This document shows, in pieces, positions 7,979 to 15,098 of a stretch of DNA of 64,000 bases. A program made the position numbers and the translations under genes. The stretch lies in the NCBI GenBank assembly GCA_902765725.1, contig CACXAT010000002.1, positions 186,001-250,000 on the forward strand. The letters run 5' to 3'. Every line of letters begins with the position of its first letter. Within the stretch, counting starts at the first letter, position 1. Below the pieces are notes generated by a model. It did no database searches. It had not been told where the DNA came from and saw nothing but the letters and a program-made list of their open reading frames with translations. This DNA comes from an uncultured Lachnospiraceae bacterium (GTDB taxonomy: Bacteria > Bacillota > Clostridia > Lachnospirales > Lachnospiraceae).

Positions 7979-8113
7979 ATGTTACTGAAATGGATCTATA
8001 AACAGCTGTCACAGCGGTTGATCCGGAAGAAACAAGATGTGGTTCGCTTGCGATGGCAGCAGGCCCAACTGCAAAAGCGATTGGAACAACTGAAGCGGCA
8101 GCAGAAGGCGTGA
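7979..8113 (+). CDS. Small basic helical peptide, 44 residues
   Basis: Starts MLLKWIYKQLSQRLIRKKQD and continues as a Gln/Arg/Lys-rich amphipathic helix ending in QQKA. Not recognised as a known family. It is supported as a gene by its own consensus-like promoter with the shared operator, and by a purine-rich AGAAAGG about 12 nt before the ATG. The basic helix could bind nucleic acid, membranes or a partner protein. About 285 nt of apparently empty sequence follows. Confidence 0.55.
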   Translation: MLLKWIYKQLSQRLIRKKQDVVRLRWQQAQLQKRLEQLKRQQKA

Positions 8114-8398
8114 CGCATACGGTTGAGAAAAATAGAGGGTTTGCTTTGGCAACAGGATCCTCTTTTAGTGTATAAAATGGTTGTGTGTGCGATAAACCCG
8201 CTTTGTTTTCGATATCCGAAACGTCCTTTTAATTGCTGGTCAAAATAGGATCTTCGTATGCTGATATTATGGATGTCAATAAGAAGCAGTATTATACAGT
8301 GTTCTCTGGCTTTTTAAGGTGTAGGTTTTAAGAATGTATCATACTTTAACGCGCTAAATCGTTAAACTCATTGTTTTTTGTCGATACCTTATCCGATA

Positions 8399-8959
8399 TT
8401 ATCCAGCACGTTCCCTTAGCAACTTATCCAGCGTTGGGCGGCTGATGTGCAGCAGTTTTGCAAATTCCTTCTTGTTTATTTCCCGCCGCATATATTTCTG
8501 AAACATCTCGTCCCATTTCAGATCCGAGATCCGGATTTCTTTTCTTCCCTTATATACACCTCGCTTCTTTGCTTCAGCGATCCCTTCCCGCTGTCGCTCC
8601 AGAAGGTTTGTCCTTTCAAATTCATTGATTGCAGCTATCATCGTAAGCATGAGTTTCCCGGTCGGCGTTGACGTGTCTAAGTTTTCCTTGTTGCTCACCA
8701 GATGCACGTTCTTTTGATTCAACTGATCGACAATATCCAGCAGATCTTTCGTGCTGCGTGCGAGCCTGGAAAAATCGTGGACATACACGGTATCACCCTC
8801 TCGGACAAAACCCAAAAGATTTCTCAGCTCTGGGCGATTGGTATCCTTACCGCTGATCTTTTCTGTAAACCACTTGTCGATGTTGTATTTCTTTAATCCT
8901 TCTAGCTGGCGCGCTTCGTTTTGTTCTACCGTGCTGACTCTTACATATGCTATGTTCAT
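8399..8959 (-). CDS. Serine recombinase (resolvase/invertase family)
   Basis: 186 residues. The catalytic domain starts at once: YVRVSTVEQN with nucleophile Ser9, then the conserved VYVHDFSRLARS, GKLMLTMIAAINEFER and ERQREGIAEAKKRGVYKGR, the hinge into a C-terminal Hin-type helix-turn-helix (KKEFAKLLHISRPTLDKLL). Length and architecture match small resolvases and invertases. A near-perfect 32-bp palindrome lies about 55 nt upstream and may be its recombination or control site. Its promoter carries the element's shared operator. The role could be multimer resolution or inversion within the element. Confidence 0.93.
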   Translation of the reverse strand: MNIAYVRVSTVEQNEARQLEGLKKYNIDKWFTEKISGKDTNRPELRNLLGFVREGDTVYVHDFSRLARSTKDLLDIVDQLNQKNVHLVSNKENLDTSTPTGKLMLTMIAAINEFERTNLLERQREGIAEAKKRGVYKGRKEIRISDLKWDEMFQKYMRREINKKEFAKLLHISRPTLDKLLRERAG

Positions 8960-8990
8960 CGCAAGTACCTCGCTCTCATCACCTTGTTAA

Positions 8991-9022
8991 TTATATGATA
9001 GCATATAAATAATAAATGTCAA
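8991..9022 (-). promoter_or_regulatory. Promoter/operator of the serine recombinase (shared site 1)
   Basis: Minus-strand -35 TTGACA (complement of 9017-9022), 16-nt spacer, -10 TATCAT (complement of 8995-9000). The inverted repeat TTATATG-ATAG-CATATAA at 8991-9008 covers the -10, so a bound protein would block transcription. Confidence 0.75.
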
Positions 9023-9046
9023 TAGGCTCTAGAACCTATTGACATT
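9015..9046. repeat. 32-bp near-perfect palindrome upstream of the serine recombinase
   Basis: Arms AATGTCAATAGG (9015-9026) and CCTATTGACATT (9035-9046) around TCTAGA; 15 of 16 pairs match. It overlaps the recombinase -35 and creates a second TTGACA on the plus strand. Candidate crossover/accessory site or repressor site. Confidence 0.7.
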
Positions 9047-9169
9047 ATGTAAAGTTATTGTATTTTAGACTTTATTTTTACACTATATCGGCAGATTTGT
9101 GATGTAAAAATGGGTATACTCTATATTTATATACAGTCATTGTTATAACTGATCTTCACTTAAAAATAC

Positions 9170-10978
9170 TCATAAATCGTCATTTATAGAAGCTGCCGTC
9201 TTTTCTTGGCTCTCTATGGTTTCTTTGATTTCAGCTAGAACGGTCTCCTCATCCATATAAATATATCGCAATTCATGTCCATATGACCATTTGCCTAATG
9301 TATTGAGATACACTCCGTTTAGATAGTGATCAATCAAAACATAATAATTATCCACCTTAATCAACCATTGATTATAAAGATATAGTTTTAGTTCATCCCT
9401 GCTATATACTTTTAGCTTATTGGACATATCAGTCCAACCAGTTGCTGCAGGATCATTCATATAATTGATAAGCATAAATAACATTTCATTCTCATGACCA
9501 TTATTAAGCGGTTCTCCGTACTTTTTCGTCAATTCTTCTGTTATGGTGTAAAAATCTTTTTCTTGAGAATCATAATTACTATCCATATTAAAATCATAGC
9601 GTATTTCATACAATCCATCCGATCCATAAAAATCATACCGTAAACTAGAATTCGGTATTCCCGCAAACATTCCCGAAACAAAAACACGATCATGGGATCC
9701 GGTACTTTCTCCATCTTCTGGTGAAAAACCAGCTTTTCTTTCCTTTGCTTTTACATCCTCAATCGTTTCTCCAAATAATGTGTCGCTGTGAAGAGAAAAA
9801 TCATCTATTGTTTTTATGCTTATGTTTCCAATGTTAACATCTCCACTGTTTTCATCTATTGAAGCATTCTTGCTTTCCTGTGAAACTGTTGCTTCTGTTT
9901 CTGTGGTTGTTTCCTTCTTGTTCGAAGAACCTTTTCCCCCAGATGCTTCTTCATAAGATATCTGTGAATTCTCTGGAATGGAATCAATATCATCGCCGTC
10001 CTTCTGACTAAACTCAACAACTTTTGCCCAATCAATTTCTTCAGCTAGTTCATTATTCTTTGCAGAGTCCTCTAAAAACTTAGCTTCAGATACGGTTCGC
10101 CTATTTTCAGAACGAACATCATAGGTTGTAACCTTTATTCCGTCATTTCCGCCGTTCTCGTCAAGTATTGTACGGCAAATAAATATATACTTTTTGAATT
10201 TATTCTGTGTATACCTTTTGACCCAAATAACTTTATAGTTCTCAATATCACTTACATCTTCGCAGTCTGCCCAATATGCTTTTGCGATGTCATAATATTC
10301 TGAACTATTGCTATTATCGCTATTATCTTCTGTATCAGTATTCTCGTCATTTCGGGTATCGACTTCTAAATAGTTATCAATAGAAGTTTTTAACTCTTTA
10401 AGTTCATCCACAGACATACTTTCTAAGTCTATATTGGTATTATCGTTGGAATGTTTTTTCAACTCTTCGTTTTCACTTTCAAGTTCTTCTATTCTTTTTT
10501 TAAGAGTATCTATATCCTCGCTGTCACTTTTACTGCTTTCACCCTCTTTATTTGCAACGGATTCTACAGACGTGTCAAATACTACCTCCAAACTGTCGTA
10601 AAAATAACCGTCATAGTAATTGTTGTTGCTATCGTTATAATAGCCGTAATTAGCAGTAGCTTTTATTGCCCCCTCATAATGATCAGCATAAGCTTCCAGC
10701 GTGATAGATTGACCTGGCTTAACATTTGATGAAGACGCCAAGTAGGCTTGCCCCAAGATATTTTCATTTGAATCAATAATATCCGCTGTAATACCGATAC
10801 TATTGATGTTAATATCGGTATTGTTTTTTACCACTAAATCGAACTTGTCAAAACCATATTCTTCTCCATGGTATTTGCCAGAGACAATTTCTAAACCGAA
10901 GTCATCATCTGCCATGCAATACATCGGCATTAATAATATTCCTATTACAACTAAAAGTGCGAATAGTGATTTCTTCAT
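9170..10978 (-). CDS. Large secreted protein of unknown function
   Basis: 602 residues, AT-rich. A signal peptide (MKKSLFALLVVIGILLMP, then MADDD) is followed by a beta-rich domain resembling FxLYD-type domains (about 28-140, FDKFDLVVKNNTD with NVKPGQSITL), a short coiled coil (about 155-180), Asp/Asn/Ser-rich linkers, and a C-terminal domain with many Tyr and Trp residues (about 400-590) that I do not recognise. No lipobox at the usual position and no sortase motif. GGGGG precedes the ATG. Probably an exported cargo protein that acts at the cell surface. Confidence 0.75.
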   Translation of the reverse strand: MKKSLFALLVVIGILLMPMYCMADDDFGLEIVSGKYHGEEYGFDKFDLVVKNNTDININSIGITADIIDSNENILGQAYLASSSNVKPGQSITLEAYADHYEGAIKATANYGYYNDSNNNYYDGYFYDSLEVVFDTSVESVANKEGESSKSDSEDIDTLKKRIEELESENEELKKHSNDNTNIDLESMSVDELKELKTSIDNYLEVDTRNDENTDTEDNSDNSNSSEYYDIAKAYWADCEDVSDIENYKVIWVKRYTQNKFKKYIFICRTILDENGGNDGIKVTTYDVRSENRRTVSEAKFLEDSAKNNELAEEIDWAKVVEFSQKDGDDIDSIPENSQISYEEASGGKGSSNKKETTTETEATVSQESKNASIDENSGDVNIGNISIKTIDDFSLHSDTLFGETIEDVKAKERKAGFSPEDGESTGSHDRVFVSGMFAGIPNSSLRYDFYGSDGLYEIRYDFNMDSNYDSQEKDFYTITEELTKKYGEPLNNGHENEMLFMLINYMNDPAATGWTDMSNKLKVYSRDELKLYLYNQWLIKVDNYYVLIDHYLNGVYLNTLGKWSYGHELRYIYMDEETVLAEIKETIESQEKTAASINDDL

Positions 10979-11039
10979 AACAAACCCCCTTCATATACAG
11001 TTATTATTGTTTCTTTCTTGTTGCTGTATCATCTTAAAA

Positions 11040-11073
11040 GAGGATAGCACAACAACCACGAAATGCTATCCTC
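11040..11073 (-). terminator. Terminator of the ribbon-helix-helix gene
   Basis: Perfect 10-bp arms GAGGATAGCA (11040-11049) and TGCTATCCTC (11064-11073); on the minus strand the hairpin is followed by TTTTAAG. Confidence 0.75.
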
Positions 11074-11117
11074 AAGAGGTACAGCCCATGAAAGGACTGC
11101 ACACATATTGTAACAAA

Positions 11118-11411
11118 TCACTCGGATGCTTTCAATTCATCCAGGCTTACTCCCATTTCCTCTTCGATCAGTGTTCGGATCAAAGCATTCACGGAAGGTC
11201 TATACGCTTTGCCGTTGTAACAGCTATATTTCAGATTCTCAGGATCAGCTTTAGCCTTTTCCTCGACATGCTTTGTGATTGCAGCTCTCGCACCTTCCGG
11301 AACTCTCACGATTATCTTTTCGACTTTTTCTTCAAACTTCACACTCTGTCGTATCTTGCTGCGATAAATACCGCTCTTAGTCTTCAGTGTAGGATCTGGT
11401 TTTTTCGGCAT
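11118..11411 (-). CDS. Ribbon-helix-helix DNA-binding protein
   Basis: 97 residues. A basic N-terminus leads into VEKIIVRVPEGARAAITKHV and later SVNALIRTLIEEEMG, matching the strand-helix-helix pattern of Arc/CopG-type proteins, which bind palindromes as dimers. Between the two halves is a short insertion with a Tyr-Ser-Cys-Tyr-Asn-Gly stretch. Its own promoter carries the element's shared operator (11432-11449), the one copy with a different centre (GTGG). That makes it the leading candidate for the regulator of the five-site regulon, with autoregulation. Alternatively it is an accessory mobilisation protein. Confidence 0.7.
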   Translation of the reverse strand: MPKKPDPTLKTKSGIYRSKIRQSVKFEEKVEKIIVRVPEGARAAITKHVEEKAKADPENLKYSCYNGKAYRPSVNALIRTLIEEEMGVSLDELKASE

Positions 11412-11431
11412 GACAATCGACCTCCTATTTA

Positions 11432-11464
11432 TTATATGGTGGCATATAAATTAGAACATGTCAA
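11432..11464 (-). promoter_or_regulatory. Promoter/operator of the RHH gene (shared site 2)
   Basis: TTATATG-GTGG-CATATAA at 11432-11449 with minus-strand TTGACA at 11459-11464. The -10 position reads CACCAT, weaker than at the other sites. Confidence 0.65.
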
Positions 11465-11549
11465 TGCCGGTTTATTGAACACTACACTTTAAATATCCTG
11501 GGCGGCAGCAGGATCACCGTTACTCCGAGAGATATATACTATGTTTTTC

Positions 11550-11768
11550 TCAGTCTTTCATACTACTACACGCAGCTATTATGAAACAAATCATCAGAAT
11601 CAGGATCATACCGCCCCATCCGGTCATTGCAAGGAACCACAGGAAAACCCCACCTACCACGATATACAGCAGAATTGTTCCGACCATTTTCAATCCGCTG
11701 TAATCACCTTCGGATGCCATTACAAACGCCGTCACGATACCCATTAGGGCTATTGATAATAATGTCAT
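11550..11768 (-). CDS. Small membrane protein
   Basis: 72 residues with two or three hydrophobic segments (MTLLSIALMGIVTAFVMA; MVGTILLYIVVGGVFLWFLAM; GMILILMICFIIAACSS) joined by short loops. No family recognised. It lies between the RHH gene and the coiled-coil protein, all on the minus strand. AGGACAAGA before the ATG is a modest ribosome binding site. The whole frame is plausible but short. Confidence 0.5.
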   Translation of the reverse strand: MTLLSIALMGIVTAFVMASEGDYSGLKMVGTILLYIVVGGVFLWFLAMTGWGGMILILMICFIIAACSSMKD

Positions 11769-11820
11769 GCTCTTGTCCTCTCATTCTTCTGCTATCACAG
11801 CAACTTAACTGAATCATGCA

Positions 11821-11845
11821 GGGGGCTTTCGCCCCCCTTGTTTGT
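11821..11845. terminator. Hairpin between small membrane protein and coiled-coil protein genes
   Basis: GGGGGC (11821-11826) and GCCCCC (11831-11836) with a TTTC loop; the T-rich side (TTGTTTGTT) is on the plus strand, so it may chiefly stop plus-strand transcripts. Confidence 0.5.
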
Positions 11846-11851
11846 TGTATC

Positions 11852-12142
11852 CTATGCAAAAAACTTGAACGGCTTCGTTTCAGTCGGCTTCGTGAACTCT
11901 TTGTAAAGCTCTCCCCATTCAGATTTCTTGAATGCTGTACTGTCAAAGCGGTTGCTGATCACCTTGCGCCAAACAGCATGTTCACCGTTTTCACCGAGGA
12001 TCTCGTCAATGTTTTCATCTTTCATGTACTCTTTCAGTTCATCTTTCAGGCTGTCGATCTGGGCTTCAAGTTCTGCCTGCATTGCTGTGAACTCGGCAAG
12101 TTCTTTCATGGTCTTCTGGATTTCTGCGAATGTCTTTTTCAT
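11852..12142 (-). CDS. Coiled-coil accessory protein of mobile elements
   Basis: 96 residues. The N-terminal half is a helical coiled coil (EIQKTMKELAEFTAMQAELEAQIDSLKDEL), followed by a conserved-looking block WRKVISNRFDSTAFKKSEW and a short basic end. Proteins of this shape are frequent beside recombination or replication genes in Firmicutes phages and islands, but I cannot assign a function. Its promoter carries shared operator site 3, so it belongs to the element's regulon. Confidence 0.65.
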   Translation of the reverse strand: MKKTFAEIQKTMKELAEFTAMQAELEAQIDSLKDELKEYMKDENIDEILGENGEHAVWRKVISNRFDSTAFKKSEWGELYKEFTKPTETKPFKFFA

Positions 12143-12190
12143 GGTCTGTACCTCTTTCTTTCTGAATAGGAGATGTGGTTGTTTTAATAA

Positions 12191-12223
12191 TTATATGATA
12201 GCATATAAATTATATGATGTCAA
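12191..12223 (-). promoter_or_regulatory. Promoter/operator of the coiled-coil gene (shared site 3)
   Basis: TTATATG-ATAG-CATATAA at 12191-12208 over a minus-strand -10 TATCAT (12195-12200), with TTGACA at 12218-12223 and a 17-nt spacer. Confidence 0.75.
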
Positions 12224-12269
12224 TGTTCCCGGATAATTCATTGTATTTAAAACTGTATTTTTAATATCT

Positions 12270-12289
12270 GGGCGGTTGTTACACCGCCC
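12270..12289 (-). terminator. Terminator of the SprT-like gene
   Basis: GGGCGG (12270-12275) and CCGCCC (12284-12289), followed on the minus strand by AGATATTAAAAAT. Confidence 0.6.
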
Positions 12290-12299
12290 TATTCAGCTG

Positions 12300-12956
12300 T
12301 TATTCCGCCACTACATACTGTTCGTTGCAGTCCATGCAAAGTACATTGATTGATTTTGTTGCTCTGAAGGAGTTACCACAGCAGGGGCAGATATACTTTC
12401 TTGTGCTACTCGGCTTCTTTGTTCTCGGAACCGTCGTACCATTGCCATTACCAGACTTGCCACCACTTACACCAGTCATGGAATATCCAGTTGTTCGCCC
12501 GATCTGTATATCTTCAAAGCCATTTGCAACACAGAAGTCGATGGTATCTTCTGAAGGACTTGTGATTGTCCATCCGTATGTATCGTGCTTATCAATGATC
12601 AGATGTCCCATGTTCTCCGCGACTGCCTTAAACCGCTTGTTATGATATACTCCACGGTTTGAAGTATCCTTGATACCCTTTTGCATGCAATACAGATGCA
12701 CCGCCTCATGGATCATAGTCGCCACGACGTTTTCAATCGGCCTGGTTAGATAATCCGCTCCGATATTCAGTTCATACGAAGCGTTTTCGCCGTTGCTCCA
12801 TACCTTTGATGTTGTCACATGTCCATATGCTCCGACAGTAGACTGGATCGTGATAGTCGGCACTTCCAGTTCATTGTTAAAGTAATCTGCATTAACTGCC
12901 TTAAAGACCTTAACAAGATAGTTACTTGTCCTCTGATAGTTTGTAAGAGCTTTCAT
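12300..12956 (-). CDS. SprT-like zinc metalloprotease domain protein
   Basis: 218 residues. The SprT-like catalytic core has the HExxH zinc motif in TMIHEAVH (about 84-88) after NADYFNNELEVPTITI, and a downstream His in GVYHNKRFKAVAENMG. A Ser/Thr/Gly-rich linker leads to a C-terminal zinc ribbon (CPCCGNSF ... CMDC). Spartan/SprT proteins digest DNA-protein crosslinks; copies on islands may remove the recombinase or relaxase adducts or act on host proteins, which is inference. Controlled by shared operator site 4. Confidence 0.85.
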   Translation of the reverse strand: MKALTNYQRTSNYLVKVFKAVNADYFNNELEVPTITIQSTVGAYGHVTTSKVWSNGENASYELNIGADYLTRPIENVVATMIHEAVHLYCMQKGIKDTSNRGVYHNKRFKAVAENMGHLIIDKHDTYGWTITSPSEDTIDFCVANGFEDIQIGRTTGYSMTGVSGGKSGNGNGTTVPRTKKPSSTRKYICPCCGNSFRATKSINVLCMDCNEQYVVAE

Positions 12957-13018
12957 GTTCTGTACCTCTCTTTCATATTAGTAATGTGGTTGTTTAGCAA
13001 GAAGTGTTCTCTTGATAT

Positions 13019-13052
13019 TTATATGATAGCATATAAATAATGAATATGTCAA
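13019..13052 (-). promoter_or_regulatory. Promoter/operator of the SprT-like gene (shared site 4)
   Basis: TTATATG-ATAG-CATATAA at 13019-13036 over a minus-strand -10 TATCAT (13023-13028), with TTGACA at 13047-13052 and an 18-nt spacer. Confidence 0.75.
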
Positions 13053-13209
13053 TTTTCGCAATAATATGAACGCTCATTTAAATAATAAAAAAGGGGGTAT
13101 TTATGGCTAAAATCAAAAATTAATATTCGAAAATTGTTTAGCAAGTTGATAGTTATACATGTCAGTGAATTCTTATATTGATAGATCAGAATAAGACGAT
13201 AACAAAAGA

Positions 13210-13225
13210 CACCTCCGGAGAGGTG
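13210..13225 (-). terminator. Terminator near the right end of the element
   Basis: CACCTC-CGGA-GAGGTG hairpin followed on the minus strand by CCTTTTGTTA-like sequence (TCTTTTGTT). It would shield the element from transcription entering from the chromosome. Confidence 0.6.
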
Positions 13226-13239
13226 CCTTCATGTCATTT

Positions 13240-13258
13240 GATTACCATTTTGATTACC
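13240..13258 (+). repeat. Integrase arm-type repeats, right end
   Basis: GATTACC at 13240-13246 and 13252-13258, same orientation and 12-nt spacing as the three copies at the left end. The rest of 13053-13326 shows no gene. Confidence 0.6.
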
Positions 13259-13326
13259 TTCTACGTATCTTCACTGTGACGGAGCCTCAAACCTCCTTGT
13301 GTTTACTGAGTTTTGGAGCCTCCCCC

Positions 13327-13410
13327 GTCCAGGGTTCGAGCCCCTGGAGGTGCACGGAGGGAGTACTGGTCTTGCGTCGAAGGCGCGGGGTTGGTGCTTC
13401 TTTTTTGATG
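13327..13410 (+). repeat. attR, 84-bp direct repeat with tRNA-Lys 3' fragment
   Basis: Identical to attL. Its first 28 nt are the displaced 3' end of tRNA-Lys (T arm and 3' acceptor strand), no longer attached to a tRNA. Confidence 0.95.
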
Positions 13411-13420
13411 TAAGCATAAA

Positions 13421-13466
13421 AAAGACCGCTGCAGAATGGGGACAAGGCCAGTCTGCAGCGGTCTTT
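13421..13466 (-). terminator. Terminator of the GPH symporter gene
   Basis: 15-bp perfect stem (13421-13435 with 13452-13466, arms AAAGACCGCTGCAGA/TCTGCAGCGGTCTTT); on the minus strand it runs into TTTTTTATGC. Confidence 0.85.
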
Positions 13467-13558
13467 ATTCGATTGCCGCCAGGCACCGCAGGCAGCAGTG
13501 CCGCGGCGGAAGAATTCCGGCGGAAGGACCGTCATTCTTCATCTATCTGGAAGGAGTA

Positions 13559-14935
13559 TTAAACTCCAGTCCTTCTTGCATCAAGATCTCTGTAGATCTC
13601 ATCCATCTTCTTCGGAGTCAGTTCATAGAACAGCATCGCGATATTGGAGATCAGGATTATGACTGCAGGGAACAGGTTAACCAGCATATTGATGCCGTTC
13701 TTGGTGGCTTCTGTCTGCTCTGCGTTCGGTACATATCCGATCTTCGCAAGGAGAAGGACGGTAACGGCTCCGGTGATGGCAGTTGCGAGCTTGACGCCGA
13801 AGCTGAGGAAGGAATAGGTGAGCCCCTCTTCACGTACGCCATGCTTCCAGTCGCCGTATTCGATACAGTCAGAAAGCATACCGGTGCAGATATTCGCATT
13901 GCACATCGTAAATCCGATGATGCCGGAGATGACCAGCAGGAAAGCGCTGTTGTTTGCCGGAATCAGGAACATGACGAACATTCCTGCGATCTGTGTGAAG
14001 GAAGTAATAAGCATGTACGTTTTCTTTCCGAAGGTTTTTGTTCCCCAGGGAAGAAGGAAGTTGCCGATCAGCTGGCAGACCGTCATGGTCGTGAAGATCG
14101 GGGCGATCATCATGGGATTGCCGACTACGTAGATCACGTAGAATGTCAGCATGGACATACGTGCCATCGATCCCATTGCTCCGGCGAAGACCGCGAAAAC
14201 GACGATCATCAGGTTCTTATTCTTGCAGAGGAGCGGCAGTGTCTTTAAGACAGATTTCTTTTCTCCGGAGGGCGGAGCGATGTGGACTGTCTCTTTGCAC
14301 TTCCATGCACACAGCCAGAAGCAGGGAAGCATCGCGATGGAGCAGCACAGGGCGGTCATGAAATAACCATGTGCGTTGGGGGTATCACTCTTTCCGAAAT
14401 AAAGGATCAGCGGCATGGCTGCTGCGGAAAGGATCATCTGGACGACTCCGTTGCCGATTGCCCTGCAGGATGCATAATTCATTCGGACCTGGGAGCCTCT
14501 CGCGATCACGTTGACAAGGGCGCAGTATGTAAGGTTGACTGCAGTGTACGCCATTCCCGCGCCAATATAGCAGATCAGGCATATGATGACCTTCTTGAGT
14601 CCCTGAACCGGGAATACTGTGAAGGTAAGAAGGTTAAAGAGTGCCAGGAACGGTGGAGCAAACATCAGATACGGGCGGAATCTGCCCCATCTTGTATGCG
14701 TCCGGTCGGCGATCGTACCCATCATCGGGTCATTGATCGCATCCCAGATCCTGGCGATCAGCATGATCGCAGAGATCGCTCCGGCGGAGAGGCCGACGAT
14801 ATCTGTATAGTAGATGGTCAGGTACGTGTTGATCATGTACCAAGAGAGCTGTGAGCCGACTTCGCCGAGACCGTAAAAAACACCGAGGCCCCAGTTGGTC
14901 TTCTCTTCCTGAAGAGCTGCATTGTTCATTTTCAT
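13559..14935 (-). CDS. GPH-family sugar:cation symporter
   Basis: 458-residue inner-membrane transporter with about 12 membrane segments. The family signature is clear: an N-terminal YGLGEVGSQLSWYMINTYLTIYYTD, then ARIWDAINDPMMGTIADRTHTRWGRFRPYL, typical of the MelB/XylP/UidB group that imports glycosides with Na+ or H+. CIEYGDWKHGVREEG in the second half is also typical. The substrate cannot be read from sequence. The divergent AraC-type gene probably regulates it in response to the sugar. A good ribosome binding site (CAGGAG) precedes the ATG. Confidence 0.92.
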   Translation of the reverse strand: MKMNNAALQEEKTNWGLGVFYGLGEVGSQLSWYMINTYLTIYYTDIVGLSAGAISAIMLIARIWDAINDPMMGTIADRTHTRWGRFRPYLMFAPPFLALFNLLTFTVFPVQGLKKVIICLICYIGAGMAYTAVNLTYCALVNVIARGSQVRMNYASCRAIGNGVVQMILSAAAMPLILYFGKSDTPNAHGYFMTALCCSIAMLPCFWLCAWKCKETVHIAPPSGEKKSVLKTLPLLCKNKNLMIVVFAVFAGAMGSMARMSMLTFYVIYVVGNPMMIAPIFTTMTVCQLIGNFLLPWGTKTFGKKTYMLITSFTQIAGMFVMFLIPANNSAFLLVISGIIGFTMCNANICTGMLSDCIEYGDWKHGVREEGLTYSFLSFGVKLATAITGAVTVLLLAKIGYVPNAEQTEATKNGINMLVNLFPAVIILISNIAMLFYELTPKKMDEIYRDLDARRTGV

Positions 14936-15008
14936 TCTCCTGTTCTGGTGTATGCGACAATAGTTGCAGGCCTGCCAGTGTCTTGTCCGGGAAAAGCAGG
15001 CGGTTCTA

Positions 15009-15017
15009 TGGTATAAT
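15009..15017 (+). promoter_or_regulatory. Extended -10 promoter of the AraC-type gene
   Basis: TG-G-TATAAT at 15009-15017 without a good -35, as expected for a promoter that needs an activator or uses the extended -10. Confidence 0.55.
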
Positions 15018-15098
15018 CATATGAAAATCCGGCAACCTGCGCTTGGAAAAATGAAAAGACCTATTTTGTAAAAAAATGTGCAGAGTTTGGAGATAAGT

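Larger units (their letters stand above)
1656..13410. mobile_element. Integrative element inserted at the 3' end of tRNA-Lys
   Basis: Bounded by identical 84-bp direct repeats that start inside the tRNA-Lys T arm; one full unit is 11,671 bp. A tyrosine integrase lies just inside the left end, pointing toward the tRNA, and short GATTACC repeats resembling integrase arm sites occur inside both ends. Contents are accessory and AT-richer than the flanking chromosome: Xre and ribbon-helix-helix regulators, serine recombinase, helicase-like protein, HNH protein, secreted proteins and an SprT-like protease. No relaxase, coupling protein, type IV secretion or phage structural genes are visible, so it is more likely a mobilisable or satellite-type genomic island than a self-transmissible one. 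Confidence 0.92.

Noticed and set aside
13103..13123. Six-codon frame MAKIKN after an AAAAAAGGGGG site
   Set aside because: The ribosome binding site is good but the frame is too short to defend as a gene; it might be a decayed start.
1656..13410. Element as a prophage or conjugative element
   Set aside because: No capsid, tail, lysis, relaxase, coupling ATPase or type IV secretion genes are visible.
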